Part shown: piece by piece, positions 45,240-54,388 of the stretch | Layout: every line of letters starts with the position of its first letter | How positions within the stretch are numbered: position 1 is the first letter of the stretch | From: Methanolapillus africanus | Lineage (GTDB): Archaea > Halobacteriota > Methanosarcinia > Methanosarcinales > Methanosarcinaceae | Direction: 5' to 3' | Assembly (NCBI RefSeq): GCF_032714475.1 | Contig: NZ_JAWDKD010000015.1 | Coordinates: 1-64,000 of the forward strand | Length of the DNA stretch: 64,000 bases | The notes under the pieces: model-generated | The model's database searches: none | Told to the model about the DNA's origin: nothing | The model's input: the letters and a program-made list of their open reading frames with translations, nothing else | Position numbers and translations under genes: made by a program

Positions 45240-45340
45240 TTGAACAGAAAGAGGAGAATCAAAATTAAAAAGATAGCGATGAAAAAGGAGGTTTGATAAT
45301 AATATCTGTAAAATCGACCCACCCTTTTACCTATTTAAAA

Positions 45341-45370
45341 AAAACGTCGCCGTAACGCGCGCGCACGACC
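45341..45370 (-). repeat. Solo GC box
   Basis: Read on the minus strand, GCGCGCGCGTTACGGCGACG followed by TTTTTTTTAAA lies about 30 bases after the stop of the HyuA-type gene, in the same direction. It could act as its transcript end. Confidence 0.6.
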
Positions 45371-45398
45371 CTCGCACACACGCGCCCGGCAACCCAAA

Positions 45399-47435
45399 TT
45401 AAAGCGAATTCTTGGCGAATCCTTCAAAAATAAACGTCGTCTGAACCGGAACCGATCCTTTGCTGATGAAAACGTCTTCTTCGCGGGACGTTAAGTCAAC
45501 CCGCTCCAGCGGAATATTTTCCGACCGCATGTAATCTTCAATCATCGCGCGTCCGGTTTCCCGGGCAAAAGCGACGGCGTCGTCGCGGTATTCAAATGCG
45601 CGCCGGCCGCCCGGATAATGAACCAAAACGCCTTTGCTTCGAAGATCGTATTTGGATTCCGTTTGAATGACCCGAACCGAAATTTCCACACGCTTGGACA
45701 CTTTTCCGACAAGCGAACCGACCGCGTTGCCGACGTCAAAGAATTCCGGCGTTAAAAACTCAGCATCGAGGAGTTCATTGAGTTCGGGAACAAAAGCCTG
45801 AACAGGCCCCCCGATCATGACAACCGGAACGCTGACTTTGAATTTCGCATACGGTTTTTTGAAAGACAAAAATGACCGGATAAAGCTGCGGGAATCCGAG
45901 AGCGGTTTTCCGGCCGGCAACTCGCCCGACGGATCCGAAAGACCCTTTTCCGTCAGGAAATAAACGATTTCAAGCGCCATTTTTTGAGCGAACTGTTTTT
46001 TGACTTGCCGGCAAAATTCCACCGAATCCATCTCCAAAAACGAGGACAAGATCCGGGCGCCGATGGCAGACGCCTCCGCATTAAATTCCGTGTAGTCGCC
46101 CAAAACGTGCAAAACGTCCGTCGGGGTAAAACCGATCATGTAAACCGCTTTCTTTTGAACCAGCGACGACAGAATTTCCGACGGCAGATAATTGATGCCC
46201 CACAAAATATCATGAAGCGACGTCGGACGGTCGCCGATTTTGTCATAGATCTTTTGTTCGTCCGGCGTCAGCGCGACGTCGGCGCCGCTTCGAATGAAAA
46301 AGCGGATCGGTTGAACATACTCATTGAACCGGAATTTATCGAAAAAGATACGGTCGCCTAAAACGGATAAAATTTCCGGATAAAGCGCTGCGGCCCGGCA
46401 CAGCGGAATAATACGGCGCGGACCCAGTTTTATTTTTTCCAAACTGAGATCGGAAACCGATGGAGAATGCAGCCAAACCTGACTGTCGCCGCCCAATGCC
46501 GACGTTTCCATCCGGATCGCCCGCACCTTTGTCTTCCAGCCGCCAACCGTCGCCCCGGATTCCGAAATATCCGGAAAACCGTCTTCCATCATGGAAATAT
46601 CCGTGCTGGTGCCGCCGACGTCGATCATGAGGCACGTGTCGCGTTTGGACAAAAACGACGCGCCGAGAAGGCTGGCCGTCGGTCCTGAAAAAATAGATTC
46701 AACCGGCTTTTCCATCGCTTCGGAAATCCCGACGACGGCGCCGTTGCATTTTAAAATCTTAATATCGGCAGAGATTTTGCGCCGCTTCATTTCGGAAATG
46801 ACCGCTTCGGCAAAACGGCGCGTCACCGGAAGCAGCATCGCGTTCAAATAAGCCGTGACGCCGCGCTCGTAAGCGCCCAGCGACTGCGCGAGTTCATGTC
46901 CGCAGACCACCGGATGGGAAACGCCGTCCGAAAGCGTCAATTTCGTAATCAGTTCCTTAGCGGCCAGCTCATGCGCCGGATTACGAATGCTGAAATAAGA
47001 AGAAACCGCAAAAGCCGACACTTTGTCTTTGACGGCAAGCACGAATTTTTCAATGGCGGCCGTGTCCAAAGGCGCCGATTCGTCGCCGTTGCCGTCATGC
47101 CCGCCATTGACGATAATATAATGTTCAATTTTGGAAGACGTCGAATCCGAGTCGTCCGTCTTCAAATACTTTTCATCGCCGATGAGAATCAAAGCGGCCG
47201 TATCGCCCGTATTTTCAAGAACGGTATTGGTTGAAAGCGTTGTTGACACCGCAATGGACGAAACGGCATTGAGATAGTCCGGCGATAAAGAATCCAAAAC
47301 TTTCGAAATGCCGCCGATCGGATTCGGATAGGTTGTCAGCGATTTTTGAGATTCCAAAACAGTTTGATTTTCCACATCAACAATAACGGCGTCCGTATAC
47401 GTGCCGCCGGTATCAATTCCTAAACAATATGTCAT
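45399..47435 (-). CDS. Hydantoinase/oxoprolinase-type (HyuA) ATPase
   Basis: This 678-residue protein belongs to the HyuA family of ASKHA-fold ATPases. Phosphate-binding loops are GIDTGGTYTDAVIVD at the N-terminus and LMIDVGGTSTDISMMEDG near residue 275. Relatives hydrolyse cyclic amides such as hydantoin or 5-oxoproline, usually with a HyuB partner. No HyuB is present here. It lies downstream of mttC on the same strand, about 300 bases away, with its own GAGGGG Shine-Dalgarno. Because corrinoid-protein reactivators are also ASKHA ATPases, a role tied to the methylamine genes is possible but unproven. It lacks the Cys-rich ferredoxin end of RamA. Confidence 0.85.
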   Translation of the reverse strand: MTYCLGIDTGGTYTDAVIVDVENQTVLESQKSLTTYPNPIGGISKVLDSLSPDYLNAVSSIAVSTTLSTNTVLENTGDTAALILIGDEKYLKTDDSDSTSSKIEHYIIVNGGHDGNGDESAPLDTAAIEKFVLAVKDKVSAFAVSSYFSIRNPAHELAAKELITKLTLSDGVSHPVVCGHELAQSLGAYERGVTAYLNAMLLPVTRRFAEAVISEMKRRKISADIKILKCNGAVVGISEAMEKPVESIFSGPTASLLGASFLSKRDTCLMIDVGGTSTDISMMEDGFPDISESGATVGGWKTKVRAIRMETSALGGDSQVWLHSPSVSDLSLEKIKLGPRRIIPLCRAAALYPEILSVLGDRIFFDKFRFNEYVQPIRFFIRSGADVALTPDEQKIYDKIGDRPTSLHDILWGINYLPSEILSSLVQKKAVYMIGFTPTDVLHVLGDYTEFNAEASAIGARILSSFLEMDSVEFCRQVKKQFAQKMALEIVYFLTEKGLSDPSGELPAGKPLSDSRSFIRSFLSFKKPYAKFKVSVPVVMIGGPVQAFVPELNELLDAEFLTPEFFDVGNAVGSLVGKVSKRVEISVRVIQTESKYDLRSKGVLVHYPGGRRAFEYRDDAVAFARETGRAMIEDYMRSENIPLERVDLTSREEDVFISKGSVPVQTTFIFEGFAKNSL

Positions 47436-47519
47436 AAAACCCCTCGACTCAATATGAAATCGGAAATAAAAATAACGTGAACGCAGGAAATGAAATTAAA
47501 TGTAAAAATAAATACAAAA

Positions 47520-47660
47520 TAAAATAATTAAAATCAATAAAATTAATCAAAATAATCATAAAATCAATAAATTAATCAATAAAATAATTAAAATAATCAT
47601 AAATTAATCAAAATAATTATAAATTAATCAAAATAATTATAAATTAATCAAAATACATAA
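47520..47660. repeat. AT-rich tandem repeat upstream of the HyuA-type gene
   Basis: About seven degenerate copies of a roughly 20-bp unit (AATTAATCAAAATAATTATA) fill the middle of the 306-base gap between the HyuA-type gene and mttC. T runs on the minus strand may terminate the mttC message. Confidence 0.75.
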
Positions 47661-47741
47661 AGAAAAAACAAACGATAGGAGAAAAACGATAAGGGAAGTA
47701 TGACTTCCCTTATCGGACGGAAGGTAAAAAACAGACAGTAT

Positions 47742-48395
47742 TTAAACGCCTGCAGCGGCCTTCACTTTTGCGACGGCGTCAGATGCGCTTTCGCCGTAGA
47801 TGTTGGCGCCGATCTTGTTGGCCCAGTCTTGGGTGCACGGTGCACCGCCGATCATGGTTTTCACGCCTGCGCGAACGCCTGCTTCTTTGAGTTGTTCTTC
47901 GATTTGGATTTGGTTGACCATGGTGGTGGTCATCAAAGCGGAGGAAGCGACAACAACCGGCTTGTGTTCTTTCACGCTGGCAACGAATTGAGCGATCGGG
48001 ACGTCACGGCCGAGGTCGATCACGTCAAAGCCGGCAATGCCGAGCATGGACGAAACGATGTCTTTGCCGATGGAGTGGATGTCGCCTTCGATGGTGCCGA
48101 TAACGACTTTTCCCTTGCTTTGGGTTTGGGCTTTGACTTTTTCCATTTCCGGTTTTAAGACTTTGATACCGGCGTTCATGGCTTCAGAAGCTGCCAAAAC
48201 GTGGGGGAGGAAAAGTTTGCCTTGTTCGAATTGTTTTCCGACTTCGTTCATGGCGGCAGTGTAACCGTTTTCAATCATTTCAACCGGGTTGACACCGGCT
48301 TTGATTGCTTCTTGTGCTGCTTCTTCTGCCATTTCACTGTCGAATTCCATGATGGATTCTCTTGCTTTTGCAATAATTTCGTCTTTGTTTGCCAT
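47742..48395 (-). CDS. mttC: Trimethylamine corrinoid protein MttC
   Basis: MttC carries the corrinoid that accepts a methyl group from trimethylamine via MttB and passes it to a coenzyme M methyltransferase (MtbA type, not in this window). The B12-binding signature EGDIHSIGKDIV supplies the lower-ligand His (D-x-H-x-x-G). A helical cap domain occupies the first 90 residues. Its 217 residues suit the family. AGAGGTTTTAAAT precedes the start, the same leader as mttB. I call it MttC rather than MtbC because it is paired with mttB, about 200 bases downstream of it. Confidence 0.88.
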   Translation of the reverse strand: MANKDEIIAKARESIMEFDSEMAEEAAQEAIKAGVNPVEMIENGYTAAMNEVGKQFEQGKLFLPHVLAASEAMNAGIKVLKPEMEKVKAQTQSKGKVVIGTIEGDIHSIGKDIVSSMLGIAGFDVIDLGRDVPIAQFVASVKEHKPVVVASSALMTTTMVNQIQIEEQLKEAGVRAGVKTMIGGAPCTQDWANKIGANIYGESASDAVAKVKAAAGV

Positions 48396-48596
48396 ATTTA
48401 AAACCTCTTTAGATATAATCCGTTATTGATTAATGATGATTTTGAACATTTCAAGATTTAAATGAAATGAATGAAATGTCAAAGATTCGGCTGCCAAAGA
48501 TTTGAATGTCAAAAATTTGACTGTTAAATCCCATCCATTTAAATTTTCAATTCCATTCAAATTGAAATGAAAAAATAAAAGATCTGAATATCAGAA

Positions 48597-50084
48597 TCAG
48601 ATCTTGAATTCTTTGTCAGCTTTGTCGACAAGCGCCTTCATGGAAGCGTAGATGTCTTTGTCGATCGCCGGAACTTCGTGGTTCTTCATGACGTCAACGT
48701 AAACATCGTGCGCGCGGGTGGCGATGTCTTTGGATCCGGCGGAAGCCCAGTCGCCGAACATCATTCTGTCAATGAGTTTCGGGGAGGACGGGAGGTCCAC
48801 AAGTTCTCTGGTCTTTTTAAGGGCCAAGAAGTTGTTGCCGATGCCGACTTTCTTGATTTGGTCGACGCCGAGGGTCTCTTCAGAAACCGGGATGCCTTCC
48901 ATGGCTTTTTTGACCATTTGGATGATGTCGTTGTCGATGATGAGTTGTTCCATGGAGAACGTCATACCGAGTTCGAGCATACCGGCACCGTAGATGGTGT
49001 TGGCGCCGCCGAGGGCCGCCATCATGGTGGTGATGGTTTTCTCGTGGCCGGCTTGTCCGTCCGGAACTTTGGCGTCGGTCTATGCACCAGCGACGAAGGC
49101 GGGGAGGCCGTAGAATTTAGCGAGTTTGGACACACCGGCGCTGATCAAACCGAGTTCCGGAGATCCGACAGGTGCTGTTCCTTTCTTCAAGTCGAAGGTG
49201 GTGGTGGAGCTGCCGTAGAAAACAGGTGCTCCCGGGTTGGCGATTTGTGCCAAGACGATACCGGCGAGAACTTCGGCGTTGTGGGTCACAAGGGTTCCGG
49301 CAAGGTAAACCGGAGCGGAACCGCCGGACATGGCCATACTGAGAACGTTGACCGGCATGTTGTAGCGGGCGCCCTTCATGATGACTTGACAGGCGTTGCT
49401 GCTGAGTTCGAGCGGGCTGGTCGGGCAGACCAACATGGACATGATCGGCTTCTTGCGGGCTTCTTCTTCGTTGCCGCCGTAGTAAGCTTTAATGATTTCC
49501 CAGTATTTTTCGACGTTTTCGCCGACCGGGTCAATGTCGTGGTAGTGTTTCTCGGTGGAGGTGAGCGGGGTGAAGACTTCGTGAACGTCTTGCGCACCCT
49601 TTCCGGCCCAGTCTCTGGCGGACACCGGCAAGGAGAAGTAGTCAATGTTTTCGGCCCAGTCGCAAAGCTTGGCAATGTTGGCAATGTCTTGCTCGACGGA
49701 GTCAACGGTTTCGTATTTTCCCGGGGAGACGTAGTTGCACATTTTGACACCGGTACCGAAACAGGTCCAGTGAACTTTGCCGCCGCATTCTTGGACGGTG
49801 TTGTATTTTTTGTTTCTGGCCCAAAGGGTGAACCGGGACGGAGCGGTTTGGAGTGCTCTTCTGACAACGAATTCCGGAATCTTGACGACTTTGGTGGCTT
49901 CGTCAACGATACAGCCGGCTTCTTTGAAAGCAGCTCTGGCGTTCACATCGGAAACCTGGATACCCGGGTCGCTCAAAACGTCCATGGTCGCTTCATGAAT
50001 GGCTTTTAATTCATCCGGTGTGAAGAGTTCAAACTCGACACCGTTGAGTGCTTTGGTTGCAGCAAATGCATTGCATTTTGACAT
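48597..50084 (-). CDS. mttB: Trimethylamine methyltransferase MttB (contains pyrrolysine)
   Basis: MttB demethylates trimethylamine and methylates the corrinoid of MttC. The frame runs from 50084 to a TAG at 49080-49082 after 334 codons. It continues in the same frame through TDAKVPDGQAGHEKTITTMM to a TGA at 48597-48599, for 495 residues with pyrrolysine as residue 335. Both halves are typical MttB (LDPGIQ-like SDPGIQVSDVNAR start; GDWASAGSKDIATRAHDVYVDV end). Known MttB proteins have pyrrolysine at about residue 334 and the same total length, so readthrough rather than a broken gene is the right reading. AGAGGTTTT precedes the start. It is very likely highly expressed. Confidence 0.95.
49080..49082 (-). 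other. Pyrrolysine codon (TAG) of mttB
   Basis: The forward bases CTA at 49080-49082 read TAG on the coding strand, between FVAGA and TDAKVP. Homology continues in frame on both sides. Confidence 0.93.
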
Positions 50085-50403
50085 CGTTTAAAACCTCTTT
50101 ATTTAAATAAAAATAAATAACTTTTTTTATGGAATTGAAATCTCGTTTTTATTGCGGCTCCCGATTTTGGACCGATTCGAACGTGAAACGCCGAATGAAT
50201 ACCGGATCAAGAACCTTTTTTTAAATTTTCGTTTTTGGAGCGCTGAAAGATTAAACAAAAGAATCAACTTCAGGATACAAAAGAATCGCAAAAGAATCAA
50301 CTTAAGAATAAACCGGCGCAGAAGTCAAATTTGGGCCGCCCCAAACGAATTTGAGGCGGTCGTCCAAACATGATTTTTAGTTTGTATTCGATTTTAGATC
50401 GAA
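50085..50403. other. Intergenic region between mtbB and mttB
   Basis: This 319-base gap holds an imperfect GC-rich hairpin at about 50333-50359 (GCCGCCCCAAA/TTTGAGGCGGT) some 45 bases past the mtbB stop, possibly the end of that message. Nearer mttB there is AT-rich sequence that could hold its promoter. I see no gene. Confidence 0.4.
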
Positions 50404-51810
50404 TTACTTCTTGAGTTGGTTTCTGAAGAAGTCGCAGCTGTTGATCTTGATGTCAAGAGCTTTTTCGATGTTCATCTTGGCAGCGGTTCCCTTCGGGGTG
50501 CCCGGCATAGAGGTGATAACACCGATTCCGAGTTCTTCACGAACGTCTCTCATGGCGTATTCGTCGGAAAGGTCGTACGGGTCGACACCGACTTTCTTGG
50601 CAACGTATTCCTTGGCTTCCTTGATCTTCATCTTCTTGGAGAATTCCATGCGGGCAACCAAGTCGCCGCCGGCGCGCATACCGGTCATACCGGAGGCCAT
50701 GATGTGGGCGATCGGCATACCGAGCGGGTCACCGACACCGATCTATATACCGTCAACGCCGGCCATTTCGACCATTGCTTTGCTGGCGCGGGTGACCGCG
50801 TCAATCGGCGGGGTTTCGAGCATCGGGATACCGCCGACACCCATTCCCATGTCGACGTGGACCGGGATTTTGGAAGCTTTGGCGGCTGCTTTGATGAAGG
50901 TGATCGAGCGGGCAAGGTTCCACGGGAAGGTTCTGCTGGTGTTGGTGTTCACGACAGGTCCAAAGACGCTGGCGCCTGCTTTCTCAACGACCGGAGCCTG
51001 TTGCTGGGGCCAGAGGCCGGCAAGGGCGTGTCCTTCGAATTCGAGCATGCCGTGCATACCGATGATGCTTTCTCCGGCCATACCGACTTCGATGTACATG
51101 TCCGGGAATTGTTGGCGGAGTGCTTTCACAGCGGTTAATGTACCGAATGCGTCACCGTCGCCGGCTGCTGCAGTTGTGTCCAAGTTGACACCGTCTGCGC
51201 CGCTGGCCCAGAGTTTTTGCATGATCCAGACAATGTCGCGGGAAAGGTGTTCCGCGGAGTGTTCAATGGAGGCAAAGGCTTCTTCGAGTTTGAAGGCTTT
51301 CATCAAGTCTCCCGGGTTTTCGAACGGTCCGTCCGGGGTGTAGTAGAGACCCATATTCGGCATCGCACCGTAGAAGAGCGGGATGGTGGTCAAGTTTTGA
51401 CACATTTCCATGGTTTGACATTCTTGGGAAACGATCGGCTTAACCGGCTTGTAGCTGTAGTCGATGTGGCCGAGTTCCATGGTGTCGGCACCAAAGGCGC
51501 GTTCGTGGGTCAAGATACCGACCAGTCTGCTGGACGGAATACCGACGCCGCTGTTGCCCTGGTCGCCGTCGAGACGGATGGTGCTGATGTCGTGTGTGAC
51601 CGGAACTTCCATACCGTATTCAACACTGACAGCCTTTCCGGGCATCGTGATAATTTCGATTAATTTTTCAACTTCGTTGGCGGACAGGTCCGGAACTTCT
51701 CCGTAGTCAACCGCATTTCCGGCACCGGCAAGGACGTCTTCTTTGATTTTGTCTTTGGTCATGAAGACTCTGCTGCCGTCACCCATTCTTAATGCATATT
51801 CTGTTGCCAT
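50404..51810 (-). CDS. mtbB: Dimethylamine methyltransferase MtbB (contains pyrrolysine)
   Basis: MtbB demethylates dimethylamine and methylates MtbC. The coding frame runs 355 codons to a TAG at 50743-50745, then continues IGVGDPLGMPIAHIM to a TAA at 50404, for 468 residues with pyrrolysine as residue 356. This matches the known position and length in Methanosarcina MtbB. The start MATEYALRMGDGSRVFMTKD and the GMTGMRAGGDLVARMEFSKK segment are characteristic. AAGGTGAT lies seven bases before the ATG, and mtbC ends ten bases upstream, so mtbC-mtbB is an operon. The corrinoid acceptor is thus encoded first. Confidence 0.95.
50743..50745 (-). other. Pyrrolysine codon (TAG) of mtbB
   Basis: Forward CTA at 50743-50745 reads TAG on the coding strand, between AGVDGI and IGVGDPLG. 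The frame stays open and homologous on both sides. Confidence 0.93.
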
Positions 51811-51820
51811 TTAAATCACC

Positions 51821-52459
51821 TTAGAGTAAGAGTCTTTTTGCTTCGGAAACGGCTTCGCTGGCGTTTTCGGCATAGCAGTCTGCGCCGATCTTTTTGGCCC
51901 ATGCGGTTGTTGCCGGTGCGCCACCGACCATGACTTTAACTTTGTCTCTCATGCCGTTGGCTTTGAGGAGTTCGATAACGTCTTTTTGGCCGTTTAAGGT
52001 GGTTGTCATCAGAGCGGACAAGCCGACCATGTCAGCGTTGTATTCTTTGATTGCGTCAATGAATTTTTGGAGCGGAACGTCGCGGCCGAGGTCGTGGACT
52101 TCAAAGCCGGAGGATTGGAGCATGGTGGACACGATGGATTTACCGATGTCGTGAACGTCTCCTTCGACGGTTCCGTTGATAATGACTTTCTTCACAGCGA
52201 CTGCGCCGCCGGCGCCGCCGATGTTGAGGGAGTCAACAGCTGCTTGCATAGCCGTTGCGGCCATCATGACGTGCGGAAGGAATAATTTTCCACGTTCGAA
52301 TTGGTCGCCGACTGCGGTCATACCTGCGGAAAGACCTTCGATGATTTCTTCGCCCGGCATGCCGGCTGCTTTCGCTTTGTCAACTGCGGCCATAATGGTG
52401 TCTTTTTTACAGGAAACCATGGCGTCAGACAAGTCTTTTAAAATTTGTTGTTTGTCCAT
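51821..52459 (-). CDS. mtbC: Dimethylamine corrinoid protein MtbC
   Basis: MtbC carries the corrinoid methylated by MtbB. EGDVHDIGKSIV is the B12-binding D-x-H-x-x-G motif. HDLGRDVPLQKFI and VGLSALMTTTL follow as in the family, and the N-terminal helical cap is present. It has 212 residues. GGAGGT lies six bases before the start. The message begins far upstream: a TATA box at 52681-52690 gives a leader of about 200 bases, a common feature of methyltransferase genes in this group. The mtbB gene follows after ten bases. It resembles MttC (47742) closely and the two probably arose by duplication. Confidence 0.9.
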   Translation of the reverse strand: MDKQQILKDLSDAMVSCKKDTIMAAVDKAKAAGMPGEEIIEGLSAGMTAVGDQFERGKLFLPHVMMAATAMQAAVDSLNIGGAGGAVAVKKVIINGTVEGDVHDIGKSIVSTMLQSSGFEVHDLGRDVPLQKFIDAIKEYNADMVGLSALMTTTLNGQKDVIELLKANGMRDKVKVMVGGAPATTAWAKKIGADCYAENASEAVSEAKRLLL

Positions 52460-53107
52460 TTATTTACCTCCGTAAATATTCTAGTTTTTGGATGAATGAT
52501 CCCACTTTTGATCCTCGGATAAACTCAATAATATCAATGATTTATCGCGCAATTGTCAGGATTATTCATTTGAACGAAATGGAGCGGTTTTTTAGACACG
52601 AAAAACAACTTCGCATCCCCCCTTGTACAATAAAAAACCCCCTGGAAAATACTTGTACGGGCAGTCATAAGGTATGAAAAATATATAGCATAACCGTTTT
52701 TTACTTTCGTCTTTGATAAAAATAAATCACAAACTGATAACTTTCTGAATAGGTTGCAAGATTGTAATTGACATAATGTTTTAGAGCCGGACAAGATATT
52801 CAACGCAAGATGTAAATCAGCGGACACAGAAAAGGCCTAAAACCAAATGAAATGATATTTTTTAAAAAATCATAAAATGAAACGTCAAAAATAATTGAAA
52901 AAAATTAAAATTAAAACAAATTGACTTGATTTTTCCGGAAATTTCACGGAATAATCGGAGAATTAAACAAATAATATTCAAAGGATTCCGAAAGATTTAA
53001 GAAATATATAATAAATGATCGGGATAATTTATCATTTTTTAAGTCAAATTATAAAAAGAAAGGAAAGAAAAGAAGATAAAAAAATGACAAATACCGATGT
53101 CAAAAAT
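52460..53107. other. Long upstream region of the methylamine genes
   Basis: The 648 bases between mtbC and the DJ-1 gene hold the mtbC promoter and leader. Beyond about 52700 the DNA is AT-rich with no gene I can support. Short open frames here have neither ribosome sites nor recognisable products. Confidence 0.5.
52622..52658 (-). promoter_or_regulatory. Direct CTTGTAC repeats at the mtbC promoter
   Basis: CTTGTAC occurs at 52622-52628 and 52652-52658, 30 bases apart, flanking a CCCCCTGG block. The TATA box TGCTATATAT (minus strand, 52681-52690) is about 26 bases from the upstream copy, so that copy would overlap the transcription start. It is a candidate operator for substrate control. Confidence 0.4.
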
Positions 53108-53719
53108 TTAAAGATTCATTTTTTTCAAAAAATCAATGTAGCCGAGTTTGAAAAATTGATAGTTTTCTTCAATGTCGTCCGGCGAATAAGCCTTCAGCGC
53201 CAGAAGCGTTTCGCGAGCGAATTCCAAATATCCGGTCCCGTTTGCCGTGACCAGATGGCCGTCGCGCACCGCCGGTTCATTTAAATAATGATCGCCGCCT
53301 GTGTAATTTTCCTGCGCGGCGGCAGTCAAATCGCCAAGCATGTTGGAGGTATGCTTTTTATCATTCAGCAGCCCGTTCATGCCGAGAAAAACAGTTGCGT
53401 CGCAAATGGCGCCCACCACTTTTCCATCTTCATAGGCTTTGACAACGGAAGGTGCGACTTTTTTCGCGTCCGGCGTCCGCCAGGAATTGCCGCCGACCAG
53501 AATGAGTCCGGCGTAATCCGACGGCATTTCATCAATTCCATAATCGGGGAGCGTTGTAAAATTACCGATGGATTTGACGGGATCACGGTTCAGAGAGACG
53601 GTTTTGACGTCATAAGGCGACGTTTTGCCTTTGAACCCGCCTTGCAGCGCCGTTGCCAAAAATGAATATTCCCAATCCGCGTATTGGTCCAAAATCACAA
53701 AAAGAACTTTTTCCTTCAT
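53108..53719 (-). CDS. DJ-1/PfpI family protein
   Basis: This is a small cytoplasmic protein of the DJ-1/PfpI superfamily, which includes glutamine-amidotransferase-like hydrolases, glyoxalases and stress chaperones. The nucleophile elbow VVGAICDATVFLG places a Cys near residue 105, and GLILVGGNSW is the typical strand before it. The sequence DQYADWEYSFLATAL at the N-terminus provides the usual acidic residue. Its 203 residues suit a YdeA/general-stress-type member. GAGGTTTTAAGAA precedes the ATG. Substrate unknown. Confidence 0.82.
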   Translation of the reverse strand: MKEKVLFVILDQYADWEYSFLATALQGGFKGKTSPYDVKTVSLNRDPVKSIGNFTTLPDYGIDEMPSDYAGLILVGGNSWRTPDAKKVAPSVVKAYEDGKVVGAICDATVFLGMNGLLNDKKHTSNMLGDLTAAAQENYTGGDHYLNEPAVRDGHLVTANGTGYLEFARETLLALKAYSPDDIEENYQFFKLGYIDFLKKMNL

Positions 53720-53915
53720 TTCTTAAAACCTCGTGTTATGCATTATTTCTTTTTCATTTGAATTTGTTGCTGCTCAAGAAATGTGTTGTGTCAAACAGAA
53801 ATTATTTGATTCAAATTGTTGATTCAAATTTATGTTCAAATTATTAATTCAATTTATTTGGTTCAATATATATACAAATAAACTCTTACTGGTTTTTGTG
53901 AAACCCATCGAATCC

Positions 53916-54272
53916 ATGAAGATCAAAGTCGCCTTATTCGTTATCGGTATGGCTGTTTTGCAATTTTTAGCGTATTATTTTTCGGAATTACGCCCCATTT
54001 ACGCACTGGTCGGCGGTTTAGTCAGTACTTTTTTTGTCAGTACGATCGTGTCGACGCTCATCGGCACTTATGTGGAGAGGGCAACCGGTAATATTTATAA
54101 AAATAAATATTACGTTATCAACTTCTTCCGCTGGCATATTTCCATTTCCGCGTTCATGGTGCTGACATTTATGGCAACGGTGGTTTCCGTCACGGTGATT
54201 TATTATTTCTCAGATGTTGATTCTTATCTCTTGGACGTCTATAACTACCTGAATCAATCGGATTTGCTTTGA
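53916..54272 (+). CDS. Small membrane protein, unknown function
   Basis: I placed the start at 53916 (MKIKVALFVIGMAV). ATATATATACAAA at about 53866-53878 is the TATA box, and a start at 53832 would lie upstream of the transcript. About three hydrophobic segments occupy its 118 residues, separated by a basic loop (RATGNIYKNKYY) that is probably cytoplasmic. The acidic ending SDVDSYLLDVYNYLNQSDLL is outside the membrane. I do not recognise a family. Confidence 0.6.
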   Translation: MKIKVALFVIGMAVLQFLAYYFSELRPIYALVGGLVSTFFVSTIVSTLIGTYVERATGNIYKNKYYVINFFRWHISISAFMVLTFMATVVSVTVIYYFSDVDSYLLDVYNYLNQSDLL

Positions 54273-54275
54273 CCG

Positions 54276-54310
54276 GTGCCGGACGCGCGCGTAATACAGC
54301 GGGTTTAAAG
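54276..54310 (+). repeat. Solo GC box
   Basis: GGTGCCGGACGCGCGCGTAA, followed by TACAGCGGG, directly follows the small membrane-protein gene in the same direction. Confidence 0.55.
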
Positions 54311-54388
54311 ATAGAAAAGTAAAACAAAAGGCTGTTTTTTAAAAAAGGAAAAAAGAGAATGAAATGAATTTCATTCTTTTTAATTTAA

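Noticed and set aside
48678..50009. A 443-codon open frame antisense to mttB, and a 310-codon one antisense to mtbB (50411-51343)
   Set aside because: They are shadows of strongly biased codon use in the highly expressed methyltransferase genes; the peptides are low-complexity Gly/Val/His or Ser/Pro-rich and have no recognisable family.
48597..51810. mttB and mtbB read as pseudogenes broken by a stop codon
   Set aside because: Both interruptions are single TAG codons at the established pyrrolysine positions, with intact homology on both sides.
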